Notes under the pieces: generated by a model
What the model saw: only the letters and a program-made list of their open reading frames with translations
What the model was told of the DNA's origin: nothing
Database searches by the model: none
In this document: positions 23,104 to 32,118 of the stretch, one piece after another
How positions within the stretch are numbered: the first letter of the stretch is position 1
Layout: each line of letters starts with the position of its first letter
Position numbers and translations under genes: made by a program
Assembly: GCF_016862275.1 (NCBI RefSeq)
Contig: NZ_BOMQ01000016.1
Span: forward strand, 38,429 to 102,428
Source: Actinoplanes nipponensis
Lineage (GTDB): Bacteria; Actinomycetota; Actinomycetes; Mycobacteriales; Micromonosporaceae
Length of the DNA stretch: 64,000 nt
Direction of reading: 5' to 3'

Positions 23104-24099
23104 TCAGCAGACCCGGACCGCCGCCTCGGCCGGCGCCGCCAGCAGGTGGTCGATCTCCTCGTCCAGCCGCACCAGGGTCAGCGAGGCGCCGGCCATGTCG
23201 AGCGACGTGCAGTACTCGCCGACGTAGCTGCGCCCCACCGTGATGCCGCGGTCGGCCAGTTGCCGGTGCGCGTGCCGGTACAGGATGTAGAGCTCGCTGA
23301 TCGGCGTGCCGCCCAGCCCGTTGATCATCAACGCCACCCGGTCGCCCGACCGGTACGGCAGATCGCCGGTCACCGCCTCCAGCAGGTCGTCGACGATCGC
23401 GTCGGCCGCCTTGATCCGCCGCCGCTCGCGGCCCGGCTCGCCGTGGATGCCGACCCCGAACTCGATCTCGTCGCCGCCCAGCTCGAACAGCGGCGACCCC
23501 TTGGCCGGGGGCGTGCAGGCGGTCAGCGCCACCCCCATCGTGCGCGTGACGTCGTTGACCTTGCGGCCGATCCGCAGCACCTCGTCCAGGTCGGCGCCCT
23601 GCTCGGCGGCGGCGCCCACGGCCTTGATGACGAAGAAGTTGCCGGCCACGCCGCGGCGTCCCACGGTGTACGTGGAGTCCTGCACGGCCACGTCGTCGTT
23701 GACGGTCAGGATCTCCGCGCGGATCCCGTCGGCCTCGGCCATCTCCTTGCCCATGTCGAAGGCCATCCGGTCGCCGGTGTAGTTGTTGACCAGCAGCAGC
23801 ACGCCCTTGGGGGAGGCGAGCAGCTTCGCGGTCTCGTACACGTAGTCCATCGGCGGGGCGGCGAACACGTCGCCCGGGCAGGCCGCGTCGAGCAGGCCGC
23901 GGCCGACCACCATGACGTGCGCCGGCTCGTGGCCGGAGCCGGAGCCCTGCACGATGGACACCTTGTCCGCGCGGGGCGCGTCGGCCCGCATGATGAGGTT
24001 GTACGCGGGGACGTACCGCAGGCTGTCCGGGTTGGCCAGCGCGACCCCCTCCAGCATCTCGGCCACGTAGTTCTTGGGGTCGTTGACGAACTTCTTCAC
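23104..24099 (-). CDS. dhaK: Dihydroxyacetone kinase subunit DhaK
   Basis: A 331-aa substrate-binding subunit. It binds dihydroxyacetone or a related ketose covalently through His219 in GVGIHGEPG, and phosphate comes from DhaL. Family motifs include KFVNDP at the N-terminus, GSGSGHEPAH at 52-61, NNYTGDRMAF at 105-114 and MINGLGGTP. Length and motifs fit an active subunit. ATG 24099 overlaps the DhaL stop by 4 bases. No DhaM phosphotransferase gene is adjacent, so phosphate must come from an unlinked DhaM or from ATP held by DhaL. Context with an aldolase and a HAD phosphatase suggests catabolism of a short sugar or sugar alcohol. Confidence 0.93.
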   Translation of the reverse strand: MKKFVNDPKNYVAEMLEGVALANPDSLRYVPAYNLIMRADAPRADKVSIVQGSGSGHEPAHVMVVGRGLLDAACPGDVFAAPPMDYVYETAKLLASPKGVLLLVNNYTGDRMAFDMGKEMAEADGIRAEILTVNDDVAVQDSTYTVGRRGVAGNFFVIKAVGAAAEQGADLDEVLRIGRKVNDVTRTMGVALTACTPPAKGSPLFELGGDEIEFGVGIHGEPGRERRRIKAADAIVDDLLEAVTGDLPYRSGDRVALMINGLGGTPISELYILYRHAHRQLADRGITVGRSYVGEYCTSLDMAGASLTLVRLDEEIDHLLAAPAEAAVRVC

Positions 24100-24746
24100 G
24101 CCGTCCCTCCTCGCTTCTGCCAGCTCTCACTGATCCGCTCGGCGATGACCGCCACCGCGACCGCGCCCGCGTCGACCGAGCCCCGGCTGCGCTCGCCGGT
24201 GTACGAGGCGCGCCCGCGCCTGGCGACCATCCCGGCGGTGGCCTCGGCTGCGTCCCGGGCGGCGCCGGCGGCGGCCGGCAGCGCCTCCATTGCTCCGGCG
24301 CCGCGGGCGAACTCCTGCTCCAGCCGGTCGGTCAGCGGGACCAGCGCGTCCAGCAGCGTCTTGTCGCCGACGTCCGACTGGCCGCGGGCCTTGATCCCCT
24401 CGGCGGCCGCGCGCAGCATCGCCACCACCTGCTCGCCGGTCAGGTCCTCGGTGGAGCCGGCGGCGGCGCCCGCGCGCAGGAAGGCGGTGCCCCAGAGCGG
24501 TCCGGAGGTGCCGCCGACCCGCGACGCGAGGACCATCCCGCTGCGCTTGAGGAACGTGCCGGCGTCGCTGCGGTCGAGGCTGTCCCAGCCCTCCAGCAGC
24601 TTCTCGAAGCCACGGGCCAGCGAGTAGCCGAAGTCGCCGTCGCCGACCACGGCGTCGAGGTCGCCGAAGTACTTCTCGTTCTCCACGGCCGTCTCGGCGA
24701 TCGTCCGGACCACCAGCTCGGCCCCGGCCAGCGCGTTGCCACTCAT
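24096..24746 (-). CDS. dhaL: Dihydroxyacetone kinase subunit DhaL
   Basis: A 216-aa nucleotide-binding subunit that passes phosphate to the ketose on DhaK. Diagnostic motifs are the Mg-binding Asp cluster LDAVVGDGDFGYSLARG near residue 30, GGTSGPLWGTAF near 77, and GDKTLLDALVP near 125. The C-terminus has SYTGERSRGSVDAGAVA. Start ATG 24746 overlaps the HAD phosphatase stop (ATGA) and its own stop overlaps DhaK, so the three are translationally coupled. Whether the subunit uses ADP/ATP exchange or PTS phosphate cannot be read from sequence. Confidence 0.92.
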   Translation of the reverse strand: MSGNALAGAELVVRTIAETAVENEKYFGDLDAVVGDGDFGYSLARGFEKLLEGWDSLDRSDAGTFLKRSGMVLASRVGGTSGPLWGTAFLRAGAAAGSTEDLTGEQVVAMLRAAAEGIKARGQSDVGDKTLLDALVPLTDRLEQEFARGAGAMEALPAAAGAARDAAEATAGMVARRGRASYTGERSRGSVDAGAVAVAVIAERISESWQKRGGTA

Positions 24747-25510
24747 CGGCGTTCCTCCAGGCAGGCGCGCAGGTCGTCGAGGGTCAGGTGGTCGCCCGGG
24801 CGCGCCCTGCTCCGGTTGGCCAGCACCTGGATCGGCGGGCGGCCCGGGTCGCCCAGTTCGGACACGACCAGCGCGGCCTCGCGGAAGTCCTCGTCGCGGG
24901 TGTAGCCGTTGACCGTGACCAGGCAGGCCAGTCCGGCGCCGCGCGCGGCCAGCAGCCCGTTGCGGGAGTCCTCGATCACCAGCGTGTCCGCGGGATCCAG
25001 GCCGAGCCGGTCGGCGGTGAGCTGGTAGATCGCCGGATCGGGCTTCTTGGCCGGCACGACGTCGCCGGCGAACACCGGGATCCTCGCGGCCGTGCCCGGA
25101 CCGACCGCGGTCGCCAGCACCGCGCGCACCGACTCCTCCGCCGACGTGGATGCCACCGCGACGGCCCAGCCCGCCGCCAGCGCCGCGTGGATGATCCGGT
25201 GGACGCCGGGCCGGGGCGGGATGCGGCCCTCGGCCACCAGCGCCCGGAACCGTTCGGTCTTGGCCCGGTGCCAGGTGCGCAGCAGGTCGGTCCGGTCGGC
25301 GTCGCCCACGGCCGCGGCGAAGGCGGGCTCGGCGAACAGCGACGCCATCCGCTCCTTGCCGCCGCCGATGCGCAGCTTGGCCGCGTACTCCTGCTCGCTC
25401 CACCGGGCGGGCAGGCCGAACTGCGCGAAGGTGGCGTTGAACGCGGGCAGGTGGCCGTACCGCTCGGTGTCGGCGAGCACGCCGTCGCAGTCGAACACCA
25501 GCGCGGTCAC
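24743..25510 (-). CDS. HAD-superfamily phosphatase, beta-phosphoglucomutase-like
   Basis: A 255-aa HAD hydrolase, subfamily IA. Motif I is VFDCDGVLADTE near residue 5 (nucleophile Asp). The cap domain runs to about residue 90. Motif II is VASTSAEE near 120. The motif III Lys lies in VPAKKPDP, and motif IV is VIEDSRNGLLAARGAG. The start is GTG 25510, overlapping the aldolase stop (GTGA). The family includes sugar-phosphate phosphatases and beta-phosphoglucomutases. In this aldolase-DhaKL operon a sugar-phosphate phosphatase is the simplest idea; this is inference. Confidence 0.85.
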   Translation of the reverse strand: MTALVFDCDGVLADTERYGHLPAFNATFAQFGLPARWSEQEYAAKLRIGGGKERMASLFAEPAFAAAVGDADRTDLLRTWHRAKTERFRALVAEGRIPPRPGVHRIIHAALAAGWAVAVASTSAEESVRAVLATAVGPGTAARIPVFAGDVVPAKKPDPAIYQLTADRLGLDPADTLVIEDSRNGLLAARGAGLACLVTVNGYTRDEDFREAALVVSELGDPGRPPIQVLANRSRARPGDHLTLDDLRACLEERR

Positions 25511-26367
25511 CACGCGCGGCCCGACCCGCCGAACAACCGGATGTGGCGGCGGGCCATGTCCACGACCGCGGCCCGCTGGTGCCGGAACAGCGCCGGCGGA
25601 TCCCACTGGTCGCGCTCGGCCGCCCCGCGCAGGAACTCCAGGCTGGACTTCAGGTACGTCTCCTTGAGCGCCGTCGAGATGTTGACCTTCGCGCAGCCGC
25701 GGCCGATCAGGTCGGTGAACTGCTCGTCGGACAGCCCGGTGCCGCCGTGCAGGGCCATCGGGACGCCGGTGGCCGCGACCAGGTCGCTGACCCGCTGGGC
25801 GTCGAGCACCGGCGCCCGCTTGTACTGCCCGTGCGCGTTGCCGATGGCCGGGGCGAAGCAGTCCACCCCGGTGCGCTTGATGAAGTCGACCGCGACCTCC
25901 AGGCTCTGCACCGCCGACGGGTCGTCGGAGCCGAGGTCGTCCTCGACGCCCTGGATGCCCTCGATCTCGCCCTCGACGTGCGCGCCGGCCCGGCGGGCCT
26001 CGGCCACCACCGCGGTGGTCTGCCGCAGGTTCTCGGCCACGTCCAGCTCGTGGGCGTCGAACAGCACCGAGTTCCAGCCGCCCCGCAAGCAGTCGGAGAT
26101 GACCGACCGGTCCGGACAGTGGTCCAGGTGCAGCGCCACCGGCACGGGCACGTCGCGGACCAGGGCGGCGACGATGTCGTGGAGCCGGCGCCGGCCGTAC
26201 ATGCGGACCGTCTTCACCGACGTCTGCAGGATGACCGGGGCCCGTTCCGCCTCCGCGGCGGCGAGCACCGCCTCGATGGTCAGGTCGTTGACGATGTTGA
26301 AGGCGGCCACCCCGTACCGCTCGGCGAGCGCGCGGTCGAGGATGTCCTTCAGGGCGGTGACGCTCAC
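25507..26367 (-). CDS. Class II ketose-bisphosphate aldolase
   Basis: A 286-aa zinc-dependent aldolase of the FbaA/GatY family. YGVAAFNIVNDLTIEAVL opens the barrel. The catalytic Asp and first zinc His are in LHLDHCPD near residue 85. A further His is in AIGNAHGQYK near 180, and the last in ALHGGTGLSDE. NISTALK near the end binds the phosphate. GTG 26367 is the first codon after coding character begins and lies 8 bases after the LuxR stop. At 286 aa it is the short GatY/KbaY-like form, not the long glycolytic type. It probably cleaves a ketose phosphate to dihydroxyacetone phosphate plus an aldehyde. The natural substrate is not determined. Confidence 0.88.
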   Translation of the reverse strand: MSVTALKDILDRALAERYGVAAFNIVNDLTIEAVLAAAEAERAPVILQTSVKTVRMYGRRRLHDIVAALVRDVPVPVALHLDHCPDRSVISDCLRGGWNSVLFDAHELDVAENLRQTTAVVAEARRAGAHVEGEIEGIQGVEDDLGSDDPSAVQSLEVAVDFIKRTGVDCFAPAIGNAHGQYKRAPVLDAQRVSDLVAATGVPMALHGGTGLSDEQFTDLIGRGCAKVNISTALKETYLKSSLEFLRGAAERDQWDPPALFRHQRAAVVDMARRHIRLFGGSGRAW

Positions 26368-26375
26368 AGCGCCAG

Positions 26376-27176
26376 TCAAGACCCCCGGGGGCGGGTGGCG
26401 GTATGGGGGAGATTCCCCATCCAGCCGTGGTCCAGGGCGGTGACCACGGCCGCCGTCCGGTTGGAGGTCCCGGTCTTGCGCATGATCGCGGCGACGTGCT
26501 TCTCCACGGTCTTCGCGGACAGCCCCAGCCCGCTCGCCATCTCGCGGTAGGTCAGCCCCCGCCGGAGCAGCCCGAGCACCTCGGCCTCGCGCGGGGTGAA
26601 CGGCGCCGGCCCGGACGGGCCCGGCCGGTACGGCCCGCCGGCGCCCCCGAACAGCGGGTCGCCCCGTCCCGATTCGACAATCGCCGCCGCCGCGGTCTGG
26701 GTCAGCGCCTCCAGCTGGTCGACGCCCCGCGTCGAGAGGGTGCCGGCCGTGGGCCCGAAGGCGACACTGACCGCGATCACCTCGCCGCGCCACCAGATCG
26801 GCACGGCCGCCGCCGGGCCCCGCCGGGCGGGGTGGGCCACGGCCAGGTGCCCCGCCCGCAGCAGGCCGTAGTCCGGGATCACCACCGGGCACCGGCGGCC
26901 GAACGCGCGGCCGGTCGCGCCCTCGTCCAGCGGGAACGAGCGGCCGAGCTGGCAGGAGGCGCCGTACTCGGCGGCCTTGACGTAGCGCCCGCGGTCGGCG
27001 TCGATCAGCGACACGCTGCCGGCCACCGAGCCGGTCAGTCGGCCGGTGTGGTGCAACAGCCGCCGCAGCACCCGGGCCAGCCGGAGATCGCCGTAGACGT
27101 CGGCGACCGCCTCGTCGAGGCGGAAGGCATCCCCGGCTGAGCCGGCCGCGGCGCGGCCGCCCGCGTGCGGCGACAT
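26376..27176 (-). CDS. GAF-LuxR transcriptional regulator
   Basis: A 266-aa regulator. Residues about 20-165 form a GAF domain (VADVYGDLRLARVLRRLL, then GSVSLIDADRGRYVKAAEYG). Residues about 190-255 form a LuxR HTH: FTPREAEVLGLLRRGLTYREMASGLGLSAKTVEKHVAAIMRKTG. It is the first gene of the minus-strand aldolase-HAD-DhaL-DhaK operon and is divergent from the amylosucrase gene across a 62-base gap. It may therefore control either or both. The small molecule sensed by the GAF domain is unknown. Confidence 0.88.
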   Translation of the reverse strand: MSPHAGGRAAAGSAGDAFRLDEAVADVYGDLRLARVLRRLLHHTGRLTGSVAGSVSLIDADRGRYVKAAEYGASCQLGRSFPLDEGATGRAFGRRCPVVIPDYGLLRAGHLAVAHPARRGPAAAVPIWWRGEVIAVSVAFGPTAGTLSTRGVDQLEALTQTAAAAIVESGRGDPLFGGAGGPYRPGPSGPAPFTPREAEVLGLLRRGLTYREMASGLGLSAKTVEKHVAAIMRKTGTSNRTAAVVTALDHGWMGNLPHTATRPRGS

Positions 27177-27238
27177 ACCCCGAACCTAGGGTCCGCCGAA
27201 CGGGGAAGCAACGGCCGGTCCACGCGTACGGTGAGCAG

Positions 27239-29173
27239 ATGGAGATCGCTGTGCGCCGCCGGGCCGCCGACGCCCTGCGGGAGCTCCTGCCCGAGCTGAC
27301 CGCCGACGCGACCCGTCGCCTCGGGCCCGGCGACGCGGTGGCGTTCCTGGCCCGGTTGGAGACCTCGCTGCTGGACATCTTCGAGCCGCTGGACACGGTC
27401 TACGGCGAGCCGTTGCTGGCCGGGATGGTCGAGGTCGCCCTGGCCGCGGCGGCCGCGCGCCCGGCCGCCCTGCGCGAGCTGGACCGCCGCCGCGAGGTGG
27501 ACCGCGGCTGGTACCAGCGGGCCCGGATGATCGGCTACGTCTGCTACGCCGACCGGTTCGCCGGCACGCTCGCCGGCCTGCCCGGCAAGCTGGACTACCT
27601 GGACGAGCTCGGGGTGACCTACCTGCATCTCATGCCGCTGCTCAAGCCGCGGCCGGGCGAGAACGACGGCGGGTACGCGGTGATGGACTACCGCGAGGTC
27701 GACCCGCGGCTGGGCAGCATGGCGGAGCTGGCTGCGGTGGCCACGGCGCTGCGGGAACGGGGCATGAGCCTCTGCGTCGACCTGGTGCTCAACCACACCG
27801 CCCGGGAGCACCCGTGGGCCCGCGGCTGGGTGGCCGGCGACCCGGCGTACGAGAACTTCTACCTCTCGTTCCCCGACCGGGAGCTGCCCGACGCCTACGA
27901 GCGGACCATCGTCCCGGTCTTCCCGGACCGCGCGCCCGGGTCCTTCACCTGGGACGACGAGCGCGGCGCGTGGGTCTGGACCACCTTCTGGAACTACCAG
28001 TGGGACCTGGACTACCGCAATCCGGCGGTGTTCCGGGCCATGCTGGAGACCATCCTGTGGCTGGCCAACCAGGGCATCGACATCTTCCGGCTGGACGCGG
28101 TCCCGTTCATCTGGAAGCGGCTCGGCACCACCTGCATGAACCAGCCCGAGGTGCACCTGATCGTGCAGGCCCTGCACGCGCTGACCCGGCTGGCCGCGCC
28201 CGGCGTCGTCTTCAAGGCCGAGGCGATCGTGGCCCCGGACGACCTGGTGCCGTACCTCGGCGGGCACGACCGCTACCGGCCGGAGTGCGAGCTGGCCTAC
28301 CACAACCAGCTCATGGTGCTGCTGTGGAGCAGCCTGGCCACCAAGGACGCGCGCCTGATGGCCCAGTCCCTGCGGCGGATGCGGGAGATCCCGGCCGAGG
28401 CGTCGTGGGTGACCTACGTGCGTGGCCACGACGACATCGGCTGGGCGATCAGCGCCGAGGACGCGGCGGCGGTCGGCTGGGACTGGTGGAACCACCGCAA
28501 CTTCCTCAACGCGTTCTACTCGGGCTCCTTCTGGCAGTCGTACGCCCGCGGCGCGCTGTTCCAGGAGAACCCCGAGACCGGCGACGCGCGGATCTCCGGC
28601 TCGGCGGCGGCGCTGTGCGGCATCGAGGCGGCCGGCACCCCGGAGGAGCTGGACCGGGCGATCCGCCGGCTGGTGCTGCTGCACGCGGTCACCTTCGCGT
28701 ACGGGGGCATCCCGCTGATCTACATGGGCGACGAGCTGGCGCTGGGCAACGACGCCTCGTACCGCGACGATCCGGCCCTGGCCGACGACAACCGCTGGAT
28801 GCACCGGCCGCCGATGGACTGGGCCCGGGCCGAGCGCCGGCACGATCCGGCCACCGTGCCGGGCCGCGTCTTCTCCTGGATGCGGCGCCTGGCCGGGGCC
28901 CGCAAGGATCTGCTCGCCCTGCGCACCGGCGGCCTGATCGAGGTGCTGGGGGTCGACAACGGCGCCGTCTTCGCGTGGCGCCGGCGGCATCCGCGCAGCG
29001 GAAATTTCGTCGGCCTGGCGAATTTTTCGGCCGAGCCGCAGTCGGTCGGCGCCGCCGCGTTCGGCCACCTGGGCTGGCTGGAGACCGCGCTGAGCAGCGA
29101 CGGCCCGCTGGAGGTCCGGGAGGGCCGGGCGCAGCTACCGGCGCTGGGCTTCGTCTGGCTGATCGAGCGCTGA
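27239..29173 (+). CDS. Amylosucrase (GH13)
   Basis: A 644-aa glucosyltransferase that transfers the glucosyl unit of sucrose to a growing alpha-1,4-glucan and releases fructose. The helical N-terminal domain spans residues 1-90, followed by the catalytic barrel. Nucleophile Asp286 is in FRLDAVPF and acid/base Glu328 in VVFKAEAIV, the same residue numbers as in the Neisseria enzyme. The transition-state Asp is in YVRGHDDIGW. Other barrel motifs are VDLVLNHT and YNLWQ-like YQWDLDY. The C-terminal beta domain ends WLIER. ATG 27239 is close behind a short promoter gap shared with the divergent GAF-LuxR regulator. It has no signal peptide, so it acts in the cytoplasm on imported sucrose. Confidence 0.93.
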   Translation: MEIAVRRRAADALRELLPELTADATRRLGPGDAVAFLARLETSLLDIFEPLDTVYGEPLLAGMVEVALAAAAARPAALRELDRRREVDRGWYQRARMIGYVCYADRFAGTLAGLPGKLDYLDELGVTYLHLMPLLKPRPGENDGGYAVMDYREVDPRLGSMAELAAVATALRERGMSLCVDLVLNHTAREHPWARGWVAGDPAYENFYLSFPDRELPDAYERTIVPVFPDRAPGSFTWDDERGAWVWTTFWNYQWDLDYRNPAVFRAMLETILWLANQGIDIFRLDAVPFIWKRLGTTCMNQPEVHLIVQALHALTRLAAPGVVFKAEAIVAPDDLVPYLGGHDRYRPECELAYHNQLMVLLWSSLATKDARLMAQSLRRMREIPAEASWVTYVRGHDDIGWAISAEDAAAVGWDWWNHRNFLNAFYSGSFWQSYARGALFQENPETGDARISGSAAALCGIEAAGTPEELDRAIRRLVLLHAVTFAYGGIPLIYMGDELALGNDASYRDDPALADDNRWMHRPPMDWARAERRHDPATVPGRVFSWMRRLAGARKDLLALRTGGLIEVLGVDNGAVFAWRRRHPRSGNFVGLANFSAEPQSVGAAAFGHLGWLETALSSDGPLEVREGRAQLPALGFVWLIER

Positions 29174-29264
29174 CCGCAACTCGACGTGTGGGCTATATCC
29201 ACGGAGGGTGATCCGCGGCTAGTCTGACAATTCTCGCTCGATTCCCGGTGCACCAGGAGTATCC

Positions 29265-30065
29265 ATGCCCGGAGAGCTCCGTCCGCCCTACCTCATCGGC
29301 CGTGCCCCCGCCGGCGGCGACGGCCGGGTCTCGGTCACCGCCGACGTGGCGGCCGGAGCCATCGAGGTGGCGGTCCACGGCCGCTGGAGCCCGTCACTGC
29401 GCCTGCAGGCGTGGACGGCGGTGTCCAAATGCTTCGTCGAGCACCCCCCGGCGGTCCTCGTCGACCTGCACGGCCTGGAGGATCCGCTGGCGGCCAGCGC
29501 CCCGGCGTGGTGGACCATGGGCATGACCGGGGTGCGGATGGCGCCACCGGTGACGGTGGTCGTCTGTCTCCCCCCGGCGGCGCGGCTGGCCGGCCGGCTC
29601 AACCAGCTGGGCGCCCGGCGCTACCTGCCGGTGTACGCGACCATGCCGCGGGCCCGCGACGCCGTGGCGGCCCGGCTGCCGCTGACCGAACGGGTGCAGG
29701 CGCGGCTGGCGCCCGAGCGGGAGGCGGCCGGCCGGGCATGCGCCCTCGTCGCGGACGCCTGCGTGGCCTGGCGGCTCACCCCGCTGCGGGCCGCGGCCGA
29801 GCTGATCGTCACGGAGCTGGTGCACAACGCCGTCCGGCACGCCGGCACCGGGATCGTCGTCACCCTGTCCCGGCGGGGCGCCGGGGTGCACCTGGCGGTC
29901 AACGACGACGACCCGCGGCTGCCCGTGCCGGACCCGGCGTTGCGCGAGCCGGGCGACGGCGTCCACGGGCTGGCCGCCGTGCACGCGGCCGCGACCGCCT
30001 GGGGCGCCATGCCGACGAGCACGGGCAAGGTCGTCTGGGCGGTGGTGCGGGCCGGCCGCTCCTGA
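29265..30065 (+). CDS. STAS-like/HATPase anti-sigma regulatory protein
   Basis: A 266-aa protein in two parts. Residues about 20-135 resemble a STAS fold (VAAGAIEVAVHGRWSP, AVLVDLHGLEDP). Residues about 155-265 form an RsbW-type HATPase with the N-box LIVTELVHNAVRHAGTGI and G1 box NDDDPRLP-GDGVHGL. Such proteins bind sigma factors or STAS antagonists in partner-switching networks. ATG 29265 follows AGGAG at 5 bases. A STAS antagonist gene is present 14 kb away at 43809 and is one possible partner; that link is speculative. Confidence 0.75.
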   Translation: MPGELRPPYLIGRAPAGGDGRVSVTADVAAGAIEVAVHGRWSPSLRLQAWTAVSKCFVEHPPAVLVDLHGLEDPLAASAPAWWTMGMTGVRMAPPVTVVVCLPPAARLAGRLNQLGARRYLPVYATMPRARDAVAARLPLTERVQARLAPEREAAGRACALVADACVAWRLTPLRAAAELIVTELVHNAVRHAGTGIVVTLSRRGAGVHLAVNDDDPRLPVPDPALREPGDGVHGLAAVHAAATAWGAMPTSTGKVVWAVVRAGRS

Positions 30066-30074
30066 GCCGGCGGC

Positions 30075-31277
30075 TCACCAGCTGTGCACGGTGCCGTCCT
30101 CCAGGCGGTTCACCGGCAGGGCGGCCGGCCGGTACGGGTACCGCGCCGCCAGCTCCTCGTCGATGTCCACGCCCAGCCCGGGTTCCTCGGACGGGTGCAG
30201 GTAGCCGTCGGCGTACGAGTAGGTGTGCGGGAACACGGCGTCGGTCTCCGCGGTGTGCGGCATGTACTCCTGGAGACCGAAGTTGGGGATGCTCAGGTCC
30301 ACGTGCAGCGCCGCGGCCAGGCAGACCGGGGACAGGTCGGTGGCGCCGTGCGAGCCGCTGCGCACGTGGTACAGCGCGGCCAGGTCGAAGATGCGGCGCA
30401 GGTGGGTGATGCCGCCGGCGTGCACCACGCTGGTGCGGACGTAGTCGATGAGCTGCTCGGTGATCAGCTGCCGGCAGTCCCAGATGCTGTTGAACACCTC
30501 CCCGACGGCGAGCGGCGTGGTGGTGTGCCGCCGGATCAGCCGGAAGCCCTCCGGCAGCTCCGCCGGCACCGGATCCTCCAGCCAGGTCAGCCCGTACGGC
30601 TCCAGCGCGCGGCCCAGCCCGGCGGCCTCGATCGGGGTGAGCCGGTGGTGCACGTCGTGCAGCAGGCGCAGCTCCGGGCCGAACTCGGCGCGCACCTTCG
30701 CCAGGACCGACGGCACGTGCGTCAGGTACCGCGGGGTCGACCAGGTCGTCTCCGGCACCGAGCCGGCCGGCTCGTAGGTGCGCGCGTCGGCGCTCACGCC
30801 GTAGGTGTTGCTGAGGCCCGGCACCGCCGTCTGCACCCGGACCGCCCGGTAGCCCGCGTCCACCAGCCGGGCCACGTCGGTCAGCGCCTCGTCGACGGTC
30901 TCGCCGGCGGCGTGGCCGTAGACCGTCACGCCGTCCCGGCTGCGCCCGCCGAGCAGCTGGTACACCGGCAGCCCGGCGACCTTGCCCTTCAGGTCCCACA
31001 GCGCGGTGTCCACGGCGGCGATCGCGCTCATCGTCACCGGCCCCCGCCGCCAGTACGCCCCCTGGTAGAGCAGCTGCCAGGTGTCCTCGATCCGGGCCGG
31101 GTCCCGGCCCCGCAGCACCGGCGCGACGTGCTCGCCCAGGTACGCGGCGACCGCCAGCTCGCGCCCGTTCAGCGTGGCGTCGCCGACCCCGGTCAGGCCG
31201 GCGTCCGTGACCAGCTTGAGCGTCACGAAGTTGCGGCCGGGGCAGGTCACGATCACCCGGGCGTCCACGATCCGCAT
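30075..31277 (-). CDS. Enolase-superfamily sugar-acid dehydratase, D-mannonate dehydratase-like (ManD/RspA)
   Basis: A 400-aa member of the enolase superfamily. Like ManD/RspA, it probably dehydrates D-mannonate (or a related aldonate) to 2-keto-3-deoxygluconate. Metal ligands are visible in [19 protein letters not shown] and [29 protein letters not shown] is a ManD-subfamily signature with the catalytic His. The N-terminal capping domain has [24 protein letters not shown]. The length is typical. The gene follows the permease with a single-base gap, so the substrate is probably delivered by this ABC transporter. Mannonate and gluconate specificities are hard to separate by sequence. Confidence 0.88.
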   Translation of the reverse strand: MRIVDARVIVTCPGRNFVTLKLVTDAGLTGVGDATLNGRELAVAAYLGEHVAPVLRGRDPARIEDTWQLLYQGAYWRRGPVTMSAIAAVDTALWDLKGKVAGLPVYQLLGGRSRDGVTVYGHAAGETVDEALTDVARLVDAGYRAVRVQTAVPGLSNTYGVSADARTYEPAGSVPETTWSTPRYLTHVPSVLAKVRAEFGPELRLLHDVHHRLTPIEAAGLGRALEPYGLTWLEDPVPAELPEGFRLIRRHTTTPLAVGEVFNSIWDCRQLITEQLIDYVRTSVVHAGGITHLRRIFDLAALYHVRSGSHGATDLSPVCLAAALHVDLSIPNFGLQEYMPHTAETDAVFPHTYSYADGYLHPSEEPGLGVDIDEELAARYPYRPAALPVNRLEDGTVHSW

Positions 31278-31278
31278 C

Positions 31279-32118
31279 TCAGTCCCCCTCGTCGCGGACC
31301 CGGGCCACCAGCTGGGTCGGGTTGACGAAGCGCAGCGCCAGCACGAGCAGCACCAGCATCATCGCCGTGTAGATCACCGCCATCGCGTCGATGGACTGCT
31401 GGGCCCGGATCCCGGCCGCCGACATCGAGTAGTACAGCGCGACGACCAGGGTCTGCGAGTCCGGCCCGGCGGTCAGGAAGGTCAGCTCGAACATGCCCAC
31501 GGTGCGTACCAGCACCAGGATGGAGGCGGCCAGGATGCCGGGCACCAGCAGCGGCGCCAGGATGCGCAGGAACACCTGCCGGGTGCCGGCGCCGCACATC
31601 CGCGCGGCCCGCTCGACCGCCGGGTCGATCTGCTCGATGAACGGCGTCATGGTCAGGATCACGAACGGCACCGAGGGCACCAGGTTGGCCAGCACCACGC
31701 CGGAGAGGTTGCCGGCGAAGCCGTACTTGTAGAGCACCGTGGCCAGCGGGATGCCGTAGGTGATCGGCGGCATCAGGATCGGCAGCAGGAACAGCAGGTA
31801 GAGCAGCCGGCGTCCGGGGAACGCGCGGCGGGCCAGCACGTACGCGGCCGGCACGCCGATCAGCACGGAGATGCCGACCACCAGCGCCGACACCTCCAGG
31901 GTGACGATCAGCACCGGCAGCAGGGTGAACTCGTCCCAGGCCTGGGCGTACCAGGAGGTGGTCCAGCCCAGCGGCAGCCAGGTGTCGAACCACCGGGTGC
32001 CGAACGAGCTCACCACGACCGAGGAGATCACCCCGGCCAGGAAGACGAAGAACGCCACCACCGCGCCCCAGACCAGCCAGGCCGCCGGGGTCGCCACGAT
32101 GCTGCGCCGGGCGGCCAT
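31279..32118 (-). CDS. ABC transporter permease (PotC-like)
   Basis: A 279-aa inner-membrane permease with six hydrophobic segments. The EAA loop [23 protein letters not shown] near residue 190 docks to the ATPase. The type is that of spermidine/putrescine, iron and phosphonate importers rather than CUT1 sugar importers. The start overlaps the upstream permease stop by one base (TGATG). It works with the permease at 32118 as the membrane heterodimer. Confidence 0.9.
   Translation of the reverse strand: MAARRSIVATPAAWLVWGAVVAFFVFLAGVISSVVVSSFGTRWFDTWLPLGWTTSWYAQAWDEFTLLPVLIVTLEVSALVVGISVLIGVPAAYVLARRAFPGRRLLYLLFLLPILMPPITYGIPLATVLYKYGFAGNLSGVVLANLVPSVPFVILTMTPFIEQIDPAVERAARMCGAGTRQVFLRILAPLLVPGILAASILVLVRTVGMFELTFLTAGPDSQTLVVALYYSMSAAGIRAQQSIDAMAVIYTAMMLVLLVLALRFVNPTQLVARVRDEGD

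Noticed and set aside
27035..29068. A 677-codon minus-strand frame opposite amylosucrase
   Set aside because: Shadow. Amylosucrase on the plus strand has intact catalytic residues.
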